Assembly (NCBI GenBank): GCA_964540795.1
Contig: CAZINX010000002.1
Span: 205,691-269,690 of the forward strand
Source: Dichotomicrobium sp964540795
GTDB lineage: Bacteria; Pseudomonadota; Alphaproteobacteria; Rhizobiales; Rhodomicrobiaceae
DNA length: 64,000 nucleotides
Direction of reading: 5' to 3'
Shown here piece after piece: positions 35,920 through 44,733 of the stretch. Numbering within the stretch: position 1 is the first letter of the stretch; each line of letters begins with the position of its first letter. The notes beneath the pieces are model-generated. The model was not told the origin of the DNA. It ran no database searches and saw only the letters and a program-made list of their open reading frames with translations. The position numbers were made by a program, and so were the translations under genes.

Positions 35920-37044
35920 ATGCCCCGTTTCATAAGTTTGATGACCGTTTTGCTGGCCTTGATGGCCACGGTCGCAACCGCCGAGGCGCAGCCGCGCGAC
36001 TGGCAAGTTCTTGGCGAGCAGCGCAGCCGCCCCGGCGTCGAGCGGCTCGTGATCGACGTGCCCGGACGCCGCGCGGGGCGTTTCGACGCGCTGAAGATCG
36101 CCGTGCGCGGCGGCAATATTCTGCTGCTCGATGTCGAAGTCACGTTTGGCAACGGCGACCGCCAGAGGATCGAAACGCGGTTCCCCATCACCGCGGGCAA
36201 CGAGACCCGGCCGATCGACCTTGAGGGCGGCGGCCGCTTCATCCGCTCGGTCGAAGTGCGCTACGGCTCGCTCGGCTTTCTCGGGCAGCCCACGGTGATC
36301 GTGCTGGGATCGCGAGCGCGCGGGCGCGCGGGGCCGCCGGAGGTGGTGTTCCGCGATCTGGGGCCGCGCTGGGAGCGCCTGTCCGTCGAGCGCGTGGAAC
36401 GCGAGCTTGAGCGCGATGTCATCAATCTTTCGCGCCGCGACGGCCGCTTCGACGCGATCCTGCTGCGCGTGCGCCAAAGCCCCATCAGGCTGCGCCGCGT
36501 CCGCGTCGTGTTCGGCAACGGGCAGCGGCAGGACTTTGATCTGCCCAATGTGCTTCGCCGCGGCGATAGCCCCGTGCTGGAATTGCGCGGACGGCAGGGC
36601 CGGTTCATCGACCGGATCGTGCTCGTCTACCGGGATGCGGGGAGCCCGCGCCGCGCCCGCGTCGAGGTATTCGGCCGACAGGCCCGGCGGCAAGGCTTCC
36701 GGAGACTGGGGCCTGACTGGACACGGCTTTCCATCGAGCGCGCGGAGGGCAGCCGCCAGAGAGAAGTCATTCCGCTTTCGCGCGCCGACGGCCGCTTCGA
36801 CGCGCTGCTATTGCGCGTTTCGCGCAGCCCTGTACGCATCCGTCGCGTGCGCGTGGTCTTCGGCAACGGCAACCGGCAGGATTTCAACCTCGCCGAGGTC
36901 ATTCGCCCCGGTGAGGAAGCCGGCCCACTGGAACTGCGCGGACGGCAGGGCCGATTCATCCGCAGGATCGTGCTCGTGCACCGTGATGCGGGCGGCGACC
37001 GGCGCGGCCGCGTCGAGGTGTGGGGCCGCCAATCCGACCGCTGA
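35920..37044 (+). CDS. Exported protein with three tandem DUF2541-like beta repeats
   Basis: Starting at ATG 35920 (AGGAG upstream) the protein has 374 residues with a signal peptide cleaved after AEA (about residue 23). Three repeats of about 105-115 residues follow (about 27-131, 145-253, 263-370). Each has GRFD (53, 175, 291), then FGNG (76, 198, 314) and GRFI (105, 227, 344), and ends with a V-x-V-x-G-(R/S) strand. The pattern resembles DUF2541, a periplasmic domain of unknown role. The mature protein is extremely Arg-rich. It lies 83 bp after the six-cysteine repeat gene and ends at a clear terminator, so the two may share a transcript. Confidence 0.8.
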   Translation: MPRFISLMTVLLALMATVATAEAQPRDWQVLGEQRSRPGVERLVIDVPGRRAGRFDALKIAVRGGNILLLDVEVTFGNGDRQRIETRFPITAGNETRPIDLEGGGRFIRSVEVRYGSLGFLGQPTVIVLGSRARGRAGPPEVVFRDLGPRWERLSVERVERELERDVINLSRRDGRFDAILLRVRQSPIRLRRVRVVFGNGQRQDFDLPNVLRRGDSPVLELRGRQGRFIDRIVLVYRDAGSPRRARVEVFGRQARRQGFRRLGPDWTRLSIERAEGSRQREVIPLSRADGRFDALLLRVSRSPVRIRRVRVVFGNGNRQDFNLAEVIRPGEEAGPLELRGRQGRFIRRIVLVHRDAGGDRRGRVEVWGRQSDR

Positions 37045-37050
37045 AGACCC

Positions 37051-37080
37051 GCCCCGCGCTTACGATGGCGCGGGGCTTTC
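37051..37080. terminator. Intrinsic terminator between convergent genes
   Basis: GCCCCGCGC at 37051-37059 pairs perfectly with GCGCGGGGC at 37068-37076 across an 8-base loop; CTTTCTT follows on the plus strand. It starts 7 bp after the stop of the DUF2541-like gene and would stop that transcript. It lies 5 bp from the dat stop on the other strand and may serve both. Confidence 0.85.
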
Positions 37081-37084
37081 TTCC

Positions 37085-37930
37085 TCAGGCCGGCGCGGCG
37101 AAATCCAGATAGCGCGACCGCAACGTCCGGGCGATAGGGCCCGGCTTGCCATCGCCGACCGGATATCCGTCAATGCTGACCACCGGCAGCACGAAACTGG
37201 AGGCGCTCGTGAGAAACGCCTCGCGGGCGGCGAGCGCCTCTTCCACGCTGAACGGACGCTGATCCACCGGCAACTTCTGCGCCTCGATCAGGCTCAGAAG
37301 CCGGCTGCGCGTCAGGCCGGGAAGGATTTCGCGGCCCAGCGCGCGGGTGACGATCACGCCCTCATTCGTCACGATGAATGCCGAGGATGACGTGCCTTCG
37401 GTCACCAACCCGTCTTCGACCATCCAAGCCTCGAAGGCGCCGCGCTTTTTCGCCTCCTGCTTGCCCATCGCCTGGGGCAGGAGCGCGATGCTCTTGATGT
37501 CCCGGCGCGCCCAGCGCAGGTCCGGCGTCGTGACGACCTTCACCCCCGTTTCCGCGTTGGGATCGCCGAAATAATCGCGCGGCTGGGTAAAGGCGATCAC
37601 GGTCGGTTCGACGTCGGGATAAGCGAAGTCGCGCTCGGCAACCCCGCGCGTCACCTGCACATAGACGACGCCGTTGTCCAGCCGGTTGCGCGCGATCAGC
37701 CCGTGATGCATCTCCTCGATGTCTGCATCGCTCATGTCGAGCGTCATTTCGAGCTTTTCGAGCGAGGCGCGCAGGCGCCGCAGATGCGGAGCGAAGTCGA
37801 TCATCCGGCCGCCCAGCACCGCGGTGACTTCATAAACCCCGTCGGCGAAGAGAAAACCGCGATCGAAGATCGAAATCCGCGCATCCTCGGCCGCGACGAA
37901 CTCGCCGTTCACATACACATAACGTGTCAC
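37085..37930 (-). CDS. dat: D-amino acid aminotransferase (class IV, Dat family)
   Basis: PLP enzyme transferring the amino group of D-alanine or other D-amino acids to 2-oxo acids. 281 residues; opens YVYVNGEFVAAEDARISIFDRGF, as in D-alanine aminotransferases. The PLP lysine is Lys146 in RRDIKSIALLP, one residue from Lys145 of the Bacillus enzyme. The EGTSSSAFIV and FLTSASSFVLPVVSIDG segments are also typical. It differs clearly from the IlvE at 44975-45871. It might supply or recycle D-Ala/D-Glu. Monocistronic by context. Confidence 0.9.
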   Translation of the reverse strand: MTRYVYVNGEFVAAEDARISIFDRGFLFADGVYEVTAVLGGRMIDFAPHLRRLRASLEKLEMTLDMSDADIEEMHHGLIARNRLDNGVVYVQVTRGVAERDFAYPDVEPTVIAFTQPRDYFGDPNAETGVKVVTTPDLRWARRDIKSIALLPQAMGKQEAKKRGAFEAWMVEDGLVTEGTSSSAFIVTNEGVIVTRALGREILPGLTRSRLLSLIEAQKLPVDQRPFSVEEALAAREAFLTSASSFVLPVVSIDGYPVGDGKPGPIARTLRSRYLDFAAPA

Positions 37931-38035
37931 ACCTGCTCTCCCGGAAGCAGCGACGCCCCTGATCGTTCCGCCGCGCGGTTATCGCGCCGGCTTGCGCGGG
38001 AGTCAATCCAGGCTGCGTTTCTTCCGGGAGCCGTG

Positions 38036-38725
38036 TCACTGCTGGAGAAAACCGCGGACTTCGCGTATCAGTTCCTCGCTCTTGTCCGCATCGCGGCTCT
38101 CGATTGCCTCTTCGCGCCGGGGCACGCGCACGCCACGCTGCACGGCCGGGCGGTCCGCGATCTCCGACAGCCAGCGCTGGAGATGCTCCAGCCCCTCGAC
38201 CGGGACGCCGGACCAGTCGTGCGTGCGCGCCCAAGCCCAGTTGGCGATGTCGGCGATGGTATAGTCGTCGCCCGCCAGGTAGCGGCTTTCGGCCAGCCGC
38301 CCGTCCAGCACCTCCAGCAGCCGGCGGCTTTCGTTCTGGTAGCGGGCGATGACGGGCGGTATCTTCTCCTGCCAGTAGCGGTAGAAGACGTTGGCCTGAC
38401 CCATCATCGGGCCCACGCCGCCCATCTGGAACATAAGCCATTGCATCGTCCGGCTCCGGCCCCTCTCGTCGGCGGGCATCAGGTCGCCGGTCTTTTCCGC
38501 GAGATACACCAGAATCGCGCCGGATTCGAACACGGCGAAATCGTCGTAGCCGCGGTCCACGATCGCCGGGATGCGCCCGTTCGGGTTTATTTTCAGGAAC
38601 CAGTCCTGCTTCTGCTCGCCCGCGCCAAGGTCAATCGGGTGAACCGAATACGGCAGGCCCAGCTCCTCCAGGGCCACCGAAGCCTTGTAGCCGTTCGGCG
38701 TGGCGGCTGTATAAAGTTCGATCAT
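38036..38725 (-). CDS. Glutathione S-transferase family protein (YfcG/Ure2-like)
   Basis: 229 residues: thioredoxin-like N-terminal domain (MIELYTAATPNGYKASVALE, with NGRIPAIVD and the SNAIL-like FESGAILVYLAEK) and the all-helical C-terminal domain (YLAGDDYTIADIANWAWA). The T-P-N-G-x-K motif is that of the YfcG/Ure2 group, which use a Thr/Asn pair and act as disulfide reductases rather than classical conjugating enzymes. It lies 9 bp after a thiol-peroxidase-like gene on the same strand, which suits a shared oxidative-stress role. Confidence 0.88.
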   Translation of the reverse strand: MIELYTAATPNGYKASVALEELGLPYSVHPIDLGAGEQKQDWFLKINPNGRIPAIVDRGYDDFAVFESGAILVYLAEKTGDLMPADERGRSRTMQWLMFQMGGVGPMMGQANVFYRYWQEKIPPVIARYQNESRRLLEVLDGRLAESRYLAGDDYTIADIANWAWARTHDWSGVPVEGLEHLQRWLSEIADRPAVQRGVRVPRREEAIESRDADKSEELIREVRGFLQQ

Positions 38726-38734
38726 GCTTCCCCC

Positions 38735-39289
38735 TCAAGCCGCTGCGCTAAACGGGACTTCGCCGCGCGCCGGATAGTCCTTCTCGATCACGAAATCTAG
38801 CGCGCCCAGCACCTCGCGCCAGTTCGGCCGGGCGAACGGCATATTCTGGATGCTGATAAAATAAAGCGTTCGATCCGGCTTCATCAGGAACAGGCCCGGC
38901 TCGGCGAATTGATGCGGCTCTTCCACGCCCATCGAGGTCGTGCCCTTGCTGGACGAGATGTACAGGTTCCAGCGCCGCGCGTCCTCCACGTTGAGGTCGT
39001 AGCCAATGGCGAGCTTGTCGAGGCCCCAGTCCTGCTTGGCCTTCTCCGCGCGGTCCTGCGGATCGCTGGAGACGACCAGCGTATCGACCCCGCGCGCAGC
39101 GAAGTCATCGGCAAGCCGGTTCAATTCGGCCAAATATTTCGAGCAGATCGGGCAATGCAGACCGCGATAGAAGTTGACCATGATGAAGCGCTCAGCCTCG
39201 CGCTCGCGCAGGTCCCAGTCGCCGCCGCTGAGCGTCGGGACGCGAAGATCGGGGGCCGGCGTGCGCGGCAGCAGTCTCGGATACGGCAT
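38735..39289 (-). CDS. Peroxiredoxin-like (AhpC/TSA superfamily) thiol protein
   Basis: 184 residues of thioredoxin fold. The active-site region is NFYRGLHCPICSKYLAELN with Cys46 and Cys49 in a C-x-x-C arrangement, the pattern of the peroxiredoxin-like group rather than the single peroxidatic TPVCT of classical 2-Cys enzymes. The rest (TLVVSSDPQDRAEKAKQDWG, LYFISIQNMPFARP) is conserved in this group. No signal peptide. It is followed closely by the GST gene. Enzyme activity cannot be proved from sequence. Confidence 0.87.
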   Translation of the reverse strand: MPYPRLLPRTPAPDLRVPTLSGGDWDLREREAERFIMVNFYRGLHCPICSKYLAELNRLADDFAARGVDTLVVSSDPQDRAEKAKQDWGLDKLAIGYDLNVEDARRWNLYISSSKGTTSMGVEEPHQFAEPGLFLMKPDRTLYFISIQNMPFARPNWREVLGALDFVIEKDYPARGEVPFSAAA

Positions 39290-39400
39290 CGGAGTTTCCT
39301 TTCCTGACAGTGGCGGTTCGGGCGGATGCGCCCCTCGGTCACACTGCGGGACCTAATCGCCAGCGCGCGGAATGAAACTCAACTTGTCGTGACGGGCGCG

Positions 39401-39943
39401 TTACTTGGCAGGCAAATGCTCGTTCAGGCGCGGCATGATCTCGACGAAGTTGCACGGACGGTGCCGGTAATCGAGCTGGTATTGCAGGATGCCGTCCCAG
39501 GCGTCCTTGCACGCGCCGGGCGAGCCGGGCAGACAGAAAATGTAGGTGCCGCCCGCAACGCCTGCGAGCGCGCGCGACTGGATCGTCGAGGTGCCGACCT
39601 TCTCGAAGGAGAGCATGTGCATGACAACCGAAAAGCCGTCGATCTCCTTCTCGAACAGCGGGCGCACCGCTTCCGGCGTGACATCCCGCCCTGTCAATCC
39701 GGTGCCGCCGGTTGAAATGACGGCGTCGATCCCCGGGTCAGCGATCCAGCGGCGAAGCTGCGCGCGGATCTGCTCGACATCGTCGCGGACGATCGCGCGG
39801 TCAGCGAGTTCATGGCCGGCGTCCATCACGCGATCGGCGAGCAGGCTCCCGGATTTGTCATCGGATAGCTGGCGACTGTCGGATACCGTGAGGACGGCGA
39901 CGCGGACAGGCTTGAACGGCTTGGTCTCGTCGATTCCGGGCAT
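39401..39943 (-). CDS. moaB: Molybdenum cofactor biosynthesis protein MoaB
   Basis: 180 residues of the MoaB/Mog family, which adenylates molybdopterin before molybdenum insertion. Signatures are VAVLTVSDSRQLSDDKSG, the MPT site DAVISTGGTGLTGRDVTPEAV and YIFCLPGSPGACKDAW. It stands apart from moaD-moaE (46.1-46.8 kb). In alphaproteobacteria MoaB commonly replaces Mog. The next gene on the strand is a rhomboid protease, with no known functional link. Confidence 0.93.
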   Translation of the reverse strand: MPGIDETKPFKPVRVAVLTVSDSRQLSDDKSGSLLADRVMDAGHELADRAIVRDDVEQIRAQLRRWIADPGIDAVISTGGTGLTGRDVTPEAVRPLFEKEIDGFSVVMHMLSFEKVGTSTIQSRALAGVAGGTYIFCLPGSPGACKDAWDGILQYQLDYRHRPCNFVEIMPRLNEHLPAK

Positions 39944-39994
39944 TGAAGCTTCCTTTCGCGTTCATCAGTATTTCGGCGCGAACCCGCGCGCCCG

Positions 39995-40861
39995 TCAAGC
40001 GCCCGGCGGCGCGCCGCCCCATGGCCCACGGTCATTCGGATCGCTCTGCGCGCGCTCCCTTTCGGTTTGAGCGCCCTGCCCGCGCCGCTGCCCCGCATCC
40101 GGCACGCGCCAGCGCCGGCGTCGGCCCGTCAAGGCGCGATACGGCTTGCCGCGCCGCGCGTCGTAGACAGTGCCCTTGCGCCCGATGCCGCCGATCCACA
40201 ACAGCGGCAGCAATATCATTCCCGCGATGAAGCCGCCGATATGCGCCCACCAGGCGATACCGCCGCCCATGCTGGGCTGGAACATCTCCACGGCGCCCTG
40301 CAGCACTTGCAGGCCGAACCACAGCACGACGAAGGACAGCGCGGGCAGTTCGAAGAACAGCGGGATGAAGACGATCGGGAAAAGCATGATGAGCCGCGCG
40401 CGCGGGAAGGTCGCCGCATAAGCCCCCATCACGCCCGCCACCGCGCCGGACGCGCCCAGGACCGGCACCGGCGAATTCAGGTTGAAGTAGAAATGCGCCA
40501 AATTCGCCGCTATGCCGCAGAGGATGTAGAAAATGAAGAATGTCACCGAGCCATAGCGGCTTTCCACCGAACTGCCGAAGATGTAAAGCGTCCACATGTT
40601 CAGCAGGATATGCAAAAAACCGCCATGCATGAAAAAGCTGCTGATGAAGGGGAAGTAGTCGTTCGGCGACAGCCCCTGATATTGCGCCCAGGCCGGATCG
40701 GAATAGCGCAGCGGCACAAGCGCATATTCATAAATGAATTTCTGGCCGACCAACCCCTGCATCGAGATCTGGAACAGGAACACGACCGCATTCGCAATGA
40801 TGAGCGCGTAGACGACGGTTGGCGTGGTGCGGACGACAATCGAATCGCGAATGGGGATCAT
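39995..40861 (-). CDS. Rhomboid family intramembrane serine protease
   Basis: 288 residues with six hydrophobic segments. The catalytic Ser is in VLGASGAVAGVMGAYAA and the catalytic His in WWAHIGGFIAGM; the loop 1/TM2 motif FFMHGGFLHILLNMWTLYIFG is intact. Rhomboids cut transmembrane helices within the inner membrane, in quality control or signalling. The C-terminal 60 residues are a hydrophilic Arg/Gln-rich tail without known function. Start at 40861 gives the usual cytosolic N-terminus MIPIRDSIVVRTTP of the bacterial type. Confidence 0.93.
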   Translation of the reverse strand: MIPIRDSIVVRTTPTVVYALIIANAVVFLFQISMQGLVGQKFIYEYALVPLRYSDPAWAQYQGLSPNDYFPFISSFFMHGGFLHILLNMWTLYIFGSSVESRYGSVTFFIFYILCGIAANLAHFYFNLNSPVPVLGASGAVAGVMGAYAATFPRARLIMLFPIVFIPLFFELPALSFVVLWFGLQVLQGAVEMFQPSMGGGIAWWAHIGGFIAGMILLPLLWIGGIGRKGTVYDARRGKPYRALTGRRRRWRVPDAGQRRGQGAQTERERAQSDPNDRGPWGGAPPGA

Positions 40862-40933
40862 AAAGCGCTGCCTGACGGGTTGCCGCTCGCGGGCGGGAGG
40901 ACGGCTCAGCGTAGCAAAGCCGGCGGGAAGCGC

Positions 40934-41854
40934 CTATGCGGCCTCGCGCGCAAGCTGCGTCACGCTTTCCAACACATGGCCGTAGTTGCGCAAAATCCAA
41001 TAATGGCCCGCCCCGTCGATGCGCCGCACATCGCAGCCGGGGATCATCTCGCCCAACCGAAGCGCCGCGGAGACCGGCACGTTCCTGTCCGACAGGCCCT
41101 GCCAGAGGATGGTGGGCGCTGCGATGTTATCGAAAGGCAGGTCCCAGGGCCGCGAGAAGCAGCGCAACTCCTCCACCGCGCCGCCGACGCCCGGGCGCAC
41201 GCCCTCGCGCAGGCCGCGCAGCAGGTTCTTGCGGATACGCTTTTCGGACAAGATGCGCCAATCCGAAGGCGCCGAGCGGCTCATGATCAGCGCGGCCATC
41301 GCATCGGGCGCGAAAAGGAAACCGAGCCGCCCGAAGCTGAACAGAAAGCGATAGAGCAGCGGCACGCCGGGCAGCGCGCGGAAGGTGAGACGATGCGCCG
41401 GACCGATGCGCTTCGGGCTTTCCGGGCCGGCGAACGGCCCGACCGGGGAAACCAGGGCCATCGCGCTCACCCGCTCCGGCCGCGCCGCGGCGAAGGCCAC
41501 CGCAAACGGCGCGCCGCCCGACACGCCCGCGACTGCCACGCGCGGCAGGCCCAGCGCATCGCATAGCGCCGCGTTTTCCTCCGCTGTGCGCAGCAAGGGA
41601 CGCGCTTTGGCATAGCTCGACAGTCCGAAGCCCGCGCGCTCGGGGGCGATCAGCCGCAGCCCGTTCTCCCGCGCAAAGTCGCCTGCAATTGCGAACATGA
41701 AGCGCGAGCCGGGCGTGCCATGGAAACACAGGATCGGCAGACCGTCCGCCGCGCCGTATTCGCGAAAGCCGATGACGCGCCCGTCGGCCATGACCAGCTT
41801 GCCGTCCTCGCCGTGGCGCGCGATGCGCGGGGCAGCGTCCAGCTCGATTTCCAT
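40934..41854 (-). CDS. Alpha/beta hydrolase
   Basis: 306 residues of the alpha/beta hydrolase fold. The oxyanion motif LCFHGTPGSRFMF, nucleophile Ser in VAGVSGGAPFAVAF, acid Asp in LWQGLSDRNVPV and His in DGAGHYWILRNYGH are all in order, with a helical lid between. The group is related to proline iminopeptidase and haloalkane-dehalogenase-like enzymes; substrate unknown. Its start lies 10 bp downstream of the histidine kinase stop, so it may be the last gene of the marR-regulator-kinase transcript. Confidence 0.87.
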   Translation of the reverse strand: MEIELDAAPRIARHGEDGKLVMADGRVIGFREYGAADGLPILCFHGTPGSRFMFAIAGDFARENGLRLIAPERAGFGLSSYAKARPLLRTAEENAALCDALGLPRVAVAGVSGGAPFAVAFAAARPERVSAMALVSPVGPFAGPESPKRIGPAHRLTFRALPGVPLLYRFLFSFGRLGFLFAPDAMAALIMSRSAPSDWRILSEKRIRKNLLRGLREGVRPGVGGAVEELRCFSRPWDLPFDNIAAPTILWQGLSDRNVPVSAALRLGEMIPGCDVRRIDGAGHYWILRNYGHVLESVTQLAREAA

Positions 41855-41864
41855 CCCCCCGCCC

Positions 41865-43436
41865 CTACTCCACCGGCAATCGTATCGTGGCCTTCAATCC
41901 GCCGAGCGAACTATGCGCCAACGCGATCTCCCCTCCATGACCGCGCACGATGTCCCGCGCGATCGACAGGCCCAGGCCGGTGCTCTTGACGTTCTGGTTG
42001 CGCGCATCGTCGAGGCTGAAGAACGGGCGGAAGACCTCCTCACGCTGCTCGATGGGGATGCCTGGCCCGTCGTCATCGACGTCCACCGTGATCGTGCGCG
42101 GATTGCGCCGCGCCGTGATCTGCACGGTCTCCGCAAAGCGCGCGGCGTTCGCGGCCAGGTTCATCACGGCGCGTTTGATGGCGTTGCGCCGCGCGACCAG
42201 CGGAACCGCCTCCGGCGCTTCGAGCGCAATCTCTTTCTTGCCGCCGCCAGCCGTCTCGGCCACCTCGCGCAGCACCTCCACCAGATCGAATTCAACCGGC
42301 TCCTCGCCCGCGTCGCCCTTGGCGAAAGCCAGGTAGTCCTCCAGCATCTGCTGCATCTCGTCGATGTCCGCGCTCAGGCTTTCGGCCTCCGGGCGGTCGC
42401 CGAGCATCGCGAGCTGCAGCCGGAAGCGCGTGAGCACAGTGCGCAAATCGTGACTGACTCCCGCGAGCATGGTCGTGCGCTGCTCCACATGCCGCTCGAT
42501 CCGGTCGCGCATCTCCACGAAGGACTGCGCCGCCAGCCGCACCTCGCGCGCGCCGCGGACCTTGAAATCCTCCGGCGCGGGCTGTCCGCGGCCGAAGCGT
42601 TGAGCCGCCTCGGCCAGCGTCAAGACCGGACGGATCTGGTTGCGCAGGAACAGCACGGCGACGATGAGCAGCACCAGCGAGGTGCCGACCATCCACAACA
42701 GGAAGATATGGGTGTTCGACGCATAGGTCTGGTTGCGCCGCGCCAGCACCTGCAGCACCGCATCGTCGAGCTTGATGCGGATTTCGACATAGCGCGACCG
42801 CCCGACCGTATCGATCCAGAAGGGGCGTCGAATGCGCCGGCGGATCTCGCGCGAGAGCGTTCGGTCGAGCAAATCGAAGAAGGGCTTGGGCCGCGCCTCG
42901 GGCAGATTTTCGTCGGGCAGGATGCGGGCAATCAGACCCAGCCGCTCCCGCGCGATGTCGGTCAGCGTCTCATAGCCGTCGGTGTGCGGATATTCCTCGT
43001 AGACCGAGATGAGCGTGGCGATCTCGTTGGTCGTGGCGATGGAAAGCTGGCGCGTGACCTGCTGCCAGTGCCGCTCCATGAAGACGAAAGCGAGCACCGA
43101 CTGGAGGATGACGATCGGCACGATGATGATGAGCAGCGCGCGGGCATAAAGCCCTTTCGGCAGGATGCGCGAAAGCGCGTGCGCCGTGGCGTCGTGCGCG
43201 CGCGCCAGCGCGCTGAACAGCACGCGAAACACCAGCCACTGCCGCAGCCAGGCGACATTGTGGTGGTGCATCGCGAGGAAGCCGCGCCAGAGCGTCTCCG
43301 CCGCCCAACCAAGCCATGCCATATTGCGCTGGTGCAGCGCGACGAAGGCCCGCCAGAGCCGGCCTATCGCGTTGCGTTTGCGGCTCGCGACCTGAGAGAC
43401 CAGCGTTTTGGGCCGCTCAATCCACGTAAAGGACAT
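41865..43436 (-). CDS. EnvZ-like sensor histidine kinase with repeated N-terminal cytoplasmic segment
   Basis: Starting at the ATG at 43436, which overlaps the regulator stop by 20 bp, the protein has 523 residues. Order: a cytoplasmic extension of about 95 residues, TM1 (about 98-118), a periplasmic sensor of about 150 residues, TM2 (FLLWMVGTSLVLLIVAVLFL), HAMP, HisKA with the phospho-acceptor in GVSHDLRTVLTRF, and HATPase with NLAANAARF, DDDGPGIP and GLGLSIARDIVRGHGG. The extension holds a doubled motif, LWRAFVALHQRNMAWL (27-42) and LWRGFLAMHHHNVAWL (49-64). It is the partner of the OmpR-type regulator upstream. Confidence 0.92.
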   Translation of the reverse strand: MSFTWIERPKTLVSQVASRKRNAIGRLWRAFVALHQRNMAWLGWAAETLWRGFLAMHHHNVAWLRQWLVFRVLFSALARAHDATAHALSRILPKGLYARALLIIIVPIVILQSVLAFVFMERHWQQVTRQLSIATTNEIATLISVYEEYPHTDGYETLTDIARERLGLIARILPDENLPEARPKPFFDLLDRTLSREIRRRIRRPFWIDTVGRSRYVEIRIKLDDAVLQVLARRNQTYASNTHIFLLWMVGTSLVLLIVAVLFLRNQIRPVLTLAEAAQRFGRGQPAPEDFKVRGAREVRLAAQSFVEMRDRIERHVEQRTTMLAGVSHDLRTVLTRFRLQLAMLGDRPEAESLSADIDEMQQMLEDYLAFAKGDAGEEPVEFDLVEVLREVAETAGGGKKEIALEAPEAVPLVARRNAIKRAVMNLAANAARFAETVQITARRNPRTITVDVDDDGPGIPIEQREEVFRPFFSLDDARNQNVKSTGLGLSIARDIVRGHGGEIALAHSSLGGLKATIRLPVE

Positions 43437-44136
43437 AGCCGCGGCCCCTGACCGTCTGCAGATGCACCGGGTTGGCGGGGTCCGTTTCGATCTTGCGGCG
43501 CAGACGGTTGATCTGCACGTCGATGGCCCGGTCGGTGCCGTGCGCGTCGTCGCCGAGCAGGTCATGCCGCGCGATGGTCTCGCCAGGCGCGCGGGCGAAC
43601 TGGCGCAGAAGATCACGCTCGCGATCCGTCAGCTTGACCGGTTCGCCGTCGCGCGTCAGGTCGCCGCGCACGATGTTGAAGGCGCAATCGCCGAAGCGAA
43701 TTTCCTCCGGCGTTTCGTCCCCGGGTCCACGACGGCGTAGCACGTTTTGCAGACGCAGAAGCAGCTCACGCGGGTCGAAGGGCTTGGCCATGTAGTCGTC
43801 GACGCCCAGTTCCAGCCCCTCGACGCGGCTTTCCGGCTCCGAGCGCGCGGTAAGCATCAGGATCGGCACCTCGGATTCGGCGCGCAGCGTCTGCGCCAGC
43901 GACAGCCCGGACTCGCCGGGCATCATGATGTCGAGGATGATGAGATCGAACGCCAGCCCGCGCAGCGCGCTGCGCGCCTCCGCCGCATCCGCGCTGACCG
44001 TCACGCGAAAGCCGTTCTCGCGCAGGTAGCGCGCCAGCAGGTCGCGAATACGCCGGTCGTCATCCACCACCAGCAGGTGCGGCGCGGTATCGGCGGGAGC
44101 CTCAATCGGCTTTTCCTCGACGCTCGCAGCAGTCAT
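43417..44136 (-). CDS. OmpR/PetR-type response regulator
   Basis: 239 residues: receiver domain with phosphorylation site Asp69 (LIILDIMMPGESG), acidic pocket VVDDD and Lys in YMAKPFDPREL, then a winged-helix DNA-binding domain (LTDREREDLLRQF-type recognition region through RGRGYVLYVD). An N-terminal extension of about 18 residues precedes the fold. It starts 3 bp after the MarR-like gene and overlaps the kinase gene, so the three are one operon. The arrangement recalls PetP-PetR of Rhodobacter, needed for cytochrome bc1 expression; that link is inference. Confidence 0.92.
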   Translation of the reverse strand: MTAASVEEKPIEAPADTAPHLLVVDDDRRIRDLLARYLRENGFRVTVSADAAEARSALRGLAFDLIILDIMMPGESGLSLAQTLRAESEVPILMLTARSEPESRVEGLELGVDDYMAKPFDPRELLLRLQNVLRRRGPGDETPEEIRFGDCAFNIVRGDLTRDGEPVKLTDRERDLLRQFARAPGETIARHDLLGDDAHGTDRAIDVQINRLRRKIETDPANPVHLQTVRGRGYVLYVD

Positions 44137-44139
44137 CGC

Positions 44140-44715
44140 TCATTCTCCCCCGTTCGGGTTCAACCCGTCTCCTGTCGCGATCAGCCTGGCGATGTCCCCG
44201 CGTTCCTCCGCGCGGATCATCGTGAACAGGAACTCCGCGACAGTGTCCGGCGCCTCCACGCCCGCAGCCTGCAACGCGGCCTTGATACGCTCGCTCTGCC
44301 GCCCGGCCAGCCGCCCGATGAGCGCCCGGCCTTCGTCGCGCGGATAGAGCAGGCGCTCGCGCCGGTCGTTCTCGCCGCGCACCTGCGTAATGAAGCCGCG
44401 GTCGCGCAGATCCTTCAGCACGCGGGCGAGACTTTGCTTGGTAATTTTGAGGATTTCGAGGAGATCGGCGACCCGGATCCCCGGATGCCGGCAAATGAAG
44501 TGCAGCGCCCGGTGATGTGCCCGCCCGAAGCCAAGCTCAGCGAGGATTTCATCCGCATCGGCGGTGAAGTCGCGGTAGGCGAAAAACAAAAGCTCGATGA
44601 TGCGCAGGCTCTGCGGATCGGGCGGACGCGCCGCCTGCTCGCCGTCTCCGGAGGTTCGCGCTCCGGCCGCAGTGTCGGGCCGCTCCAGTTCGGTATCGGG
44701 AGTTATGTCAGCCAT
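44140..44715 (-). CDS. MarR family transcriptional regulator (PetP-like)
   Basis: From ATG 44715 the protein has 191 residues. The winged helix is ALHFICRHPGIRVADLLEIL followed by recognition helix KQSLARVLKDLRDRGFITQV and the wing RGENDRRERLLYPRDEG; N- and C-terminal helices supply dimerisation. Longer readings upstream have no family support. It heads the operon with the response regulator and kinase, as PetP does with PetR. A 20-bp palindrome 19 bp before its start is a likely auto-operator. Confidence 0.9.
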   Translation of the reverse strand: MADITPDTELERPDTAAGARTSGDGEQAARPPDPQSLRIIELLFFAYRDFTADADEILAELGFGRAHHRALHFICRHPGIRVADLLEILKITKQSLARVLKDLRDRGFITQVRGENDRRERLLYPRDEGRALIGRLAGRQSERIKAALQAAGVEAPDTVAEFLFTMIRAEERGDIARLIATGDGLNPNGGE

Positions 44716-44733
44716 GTTGACATATATTGAACG

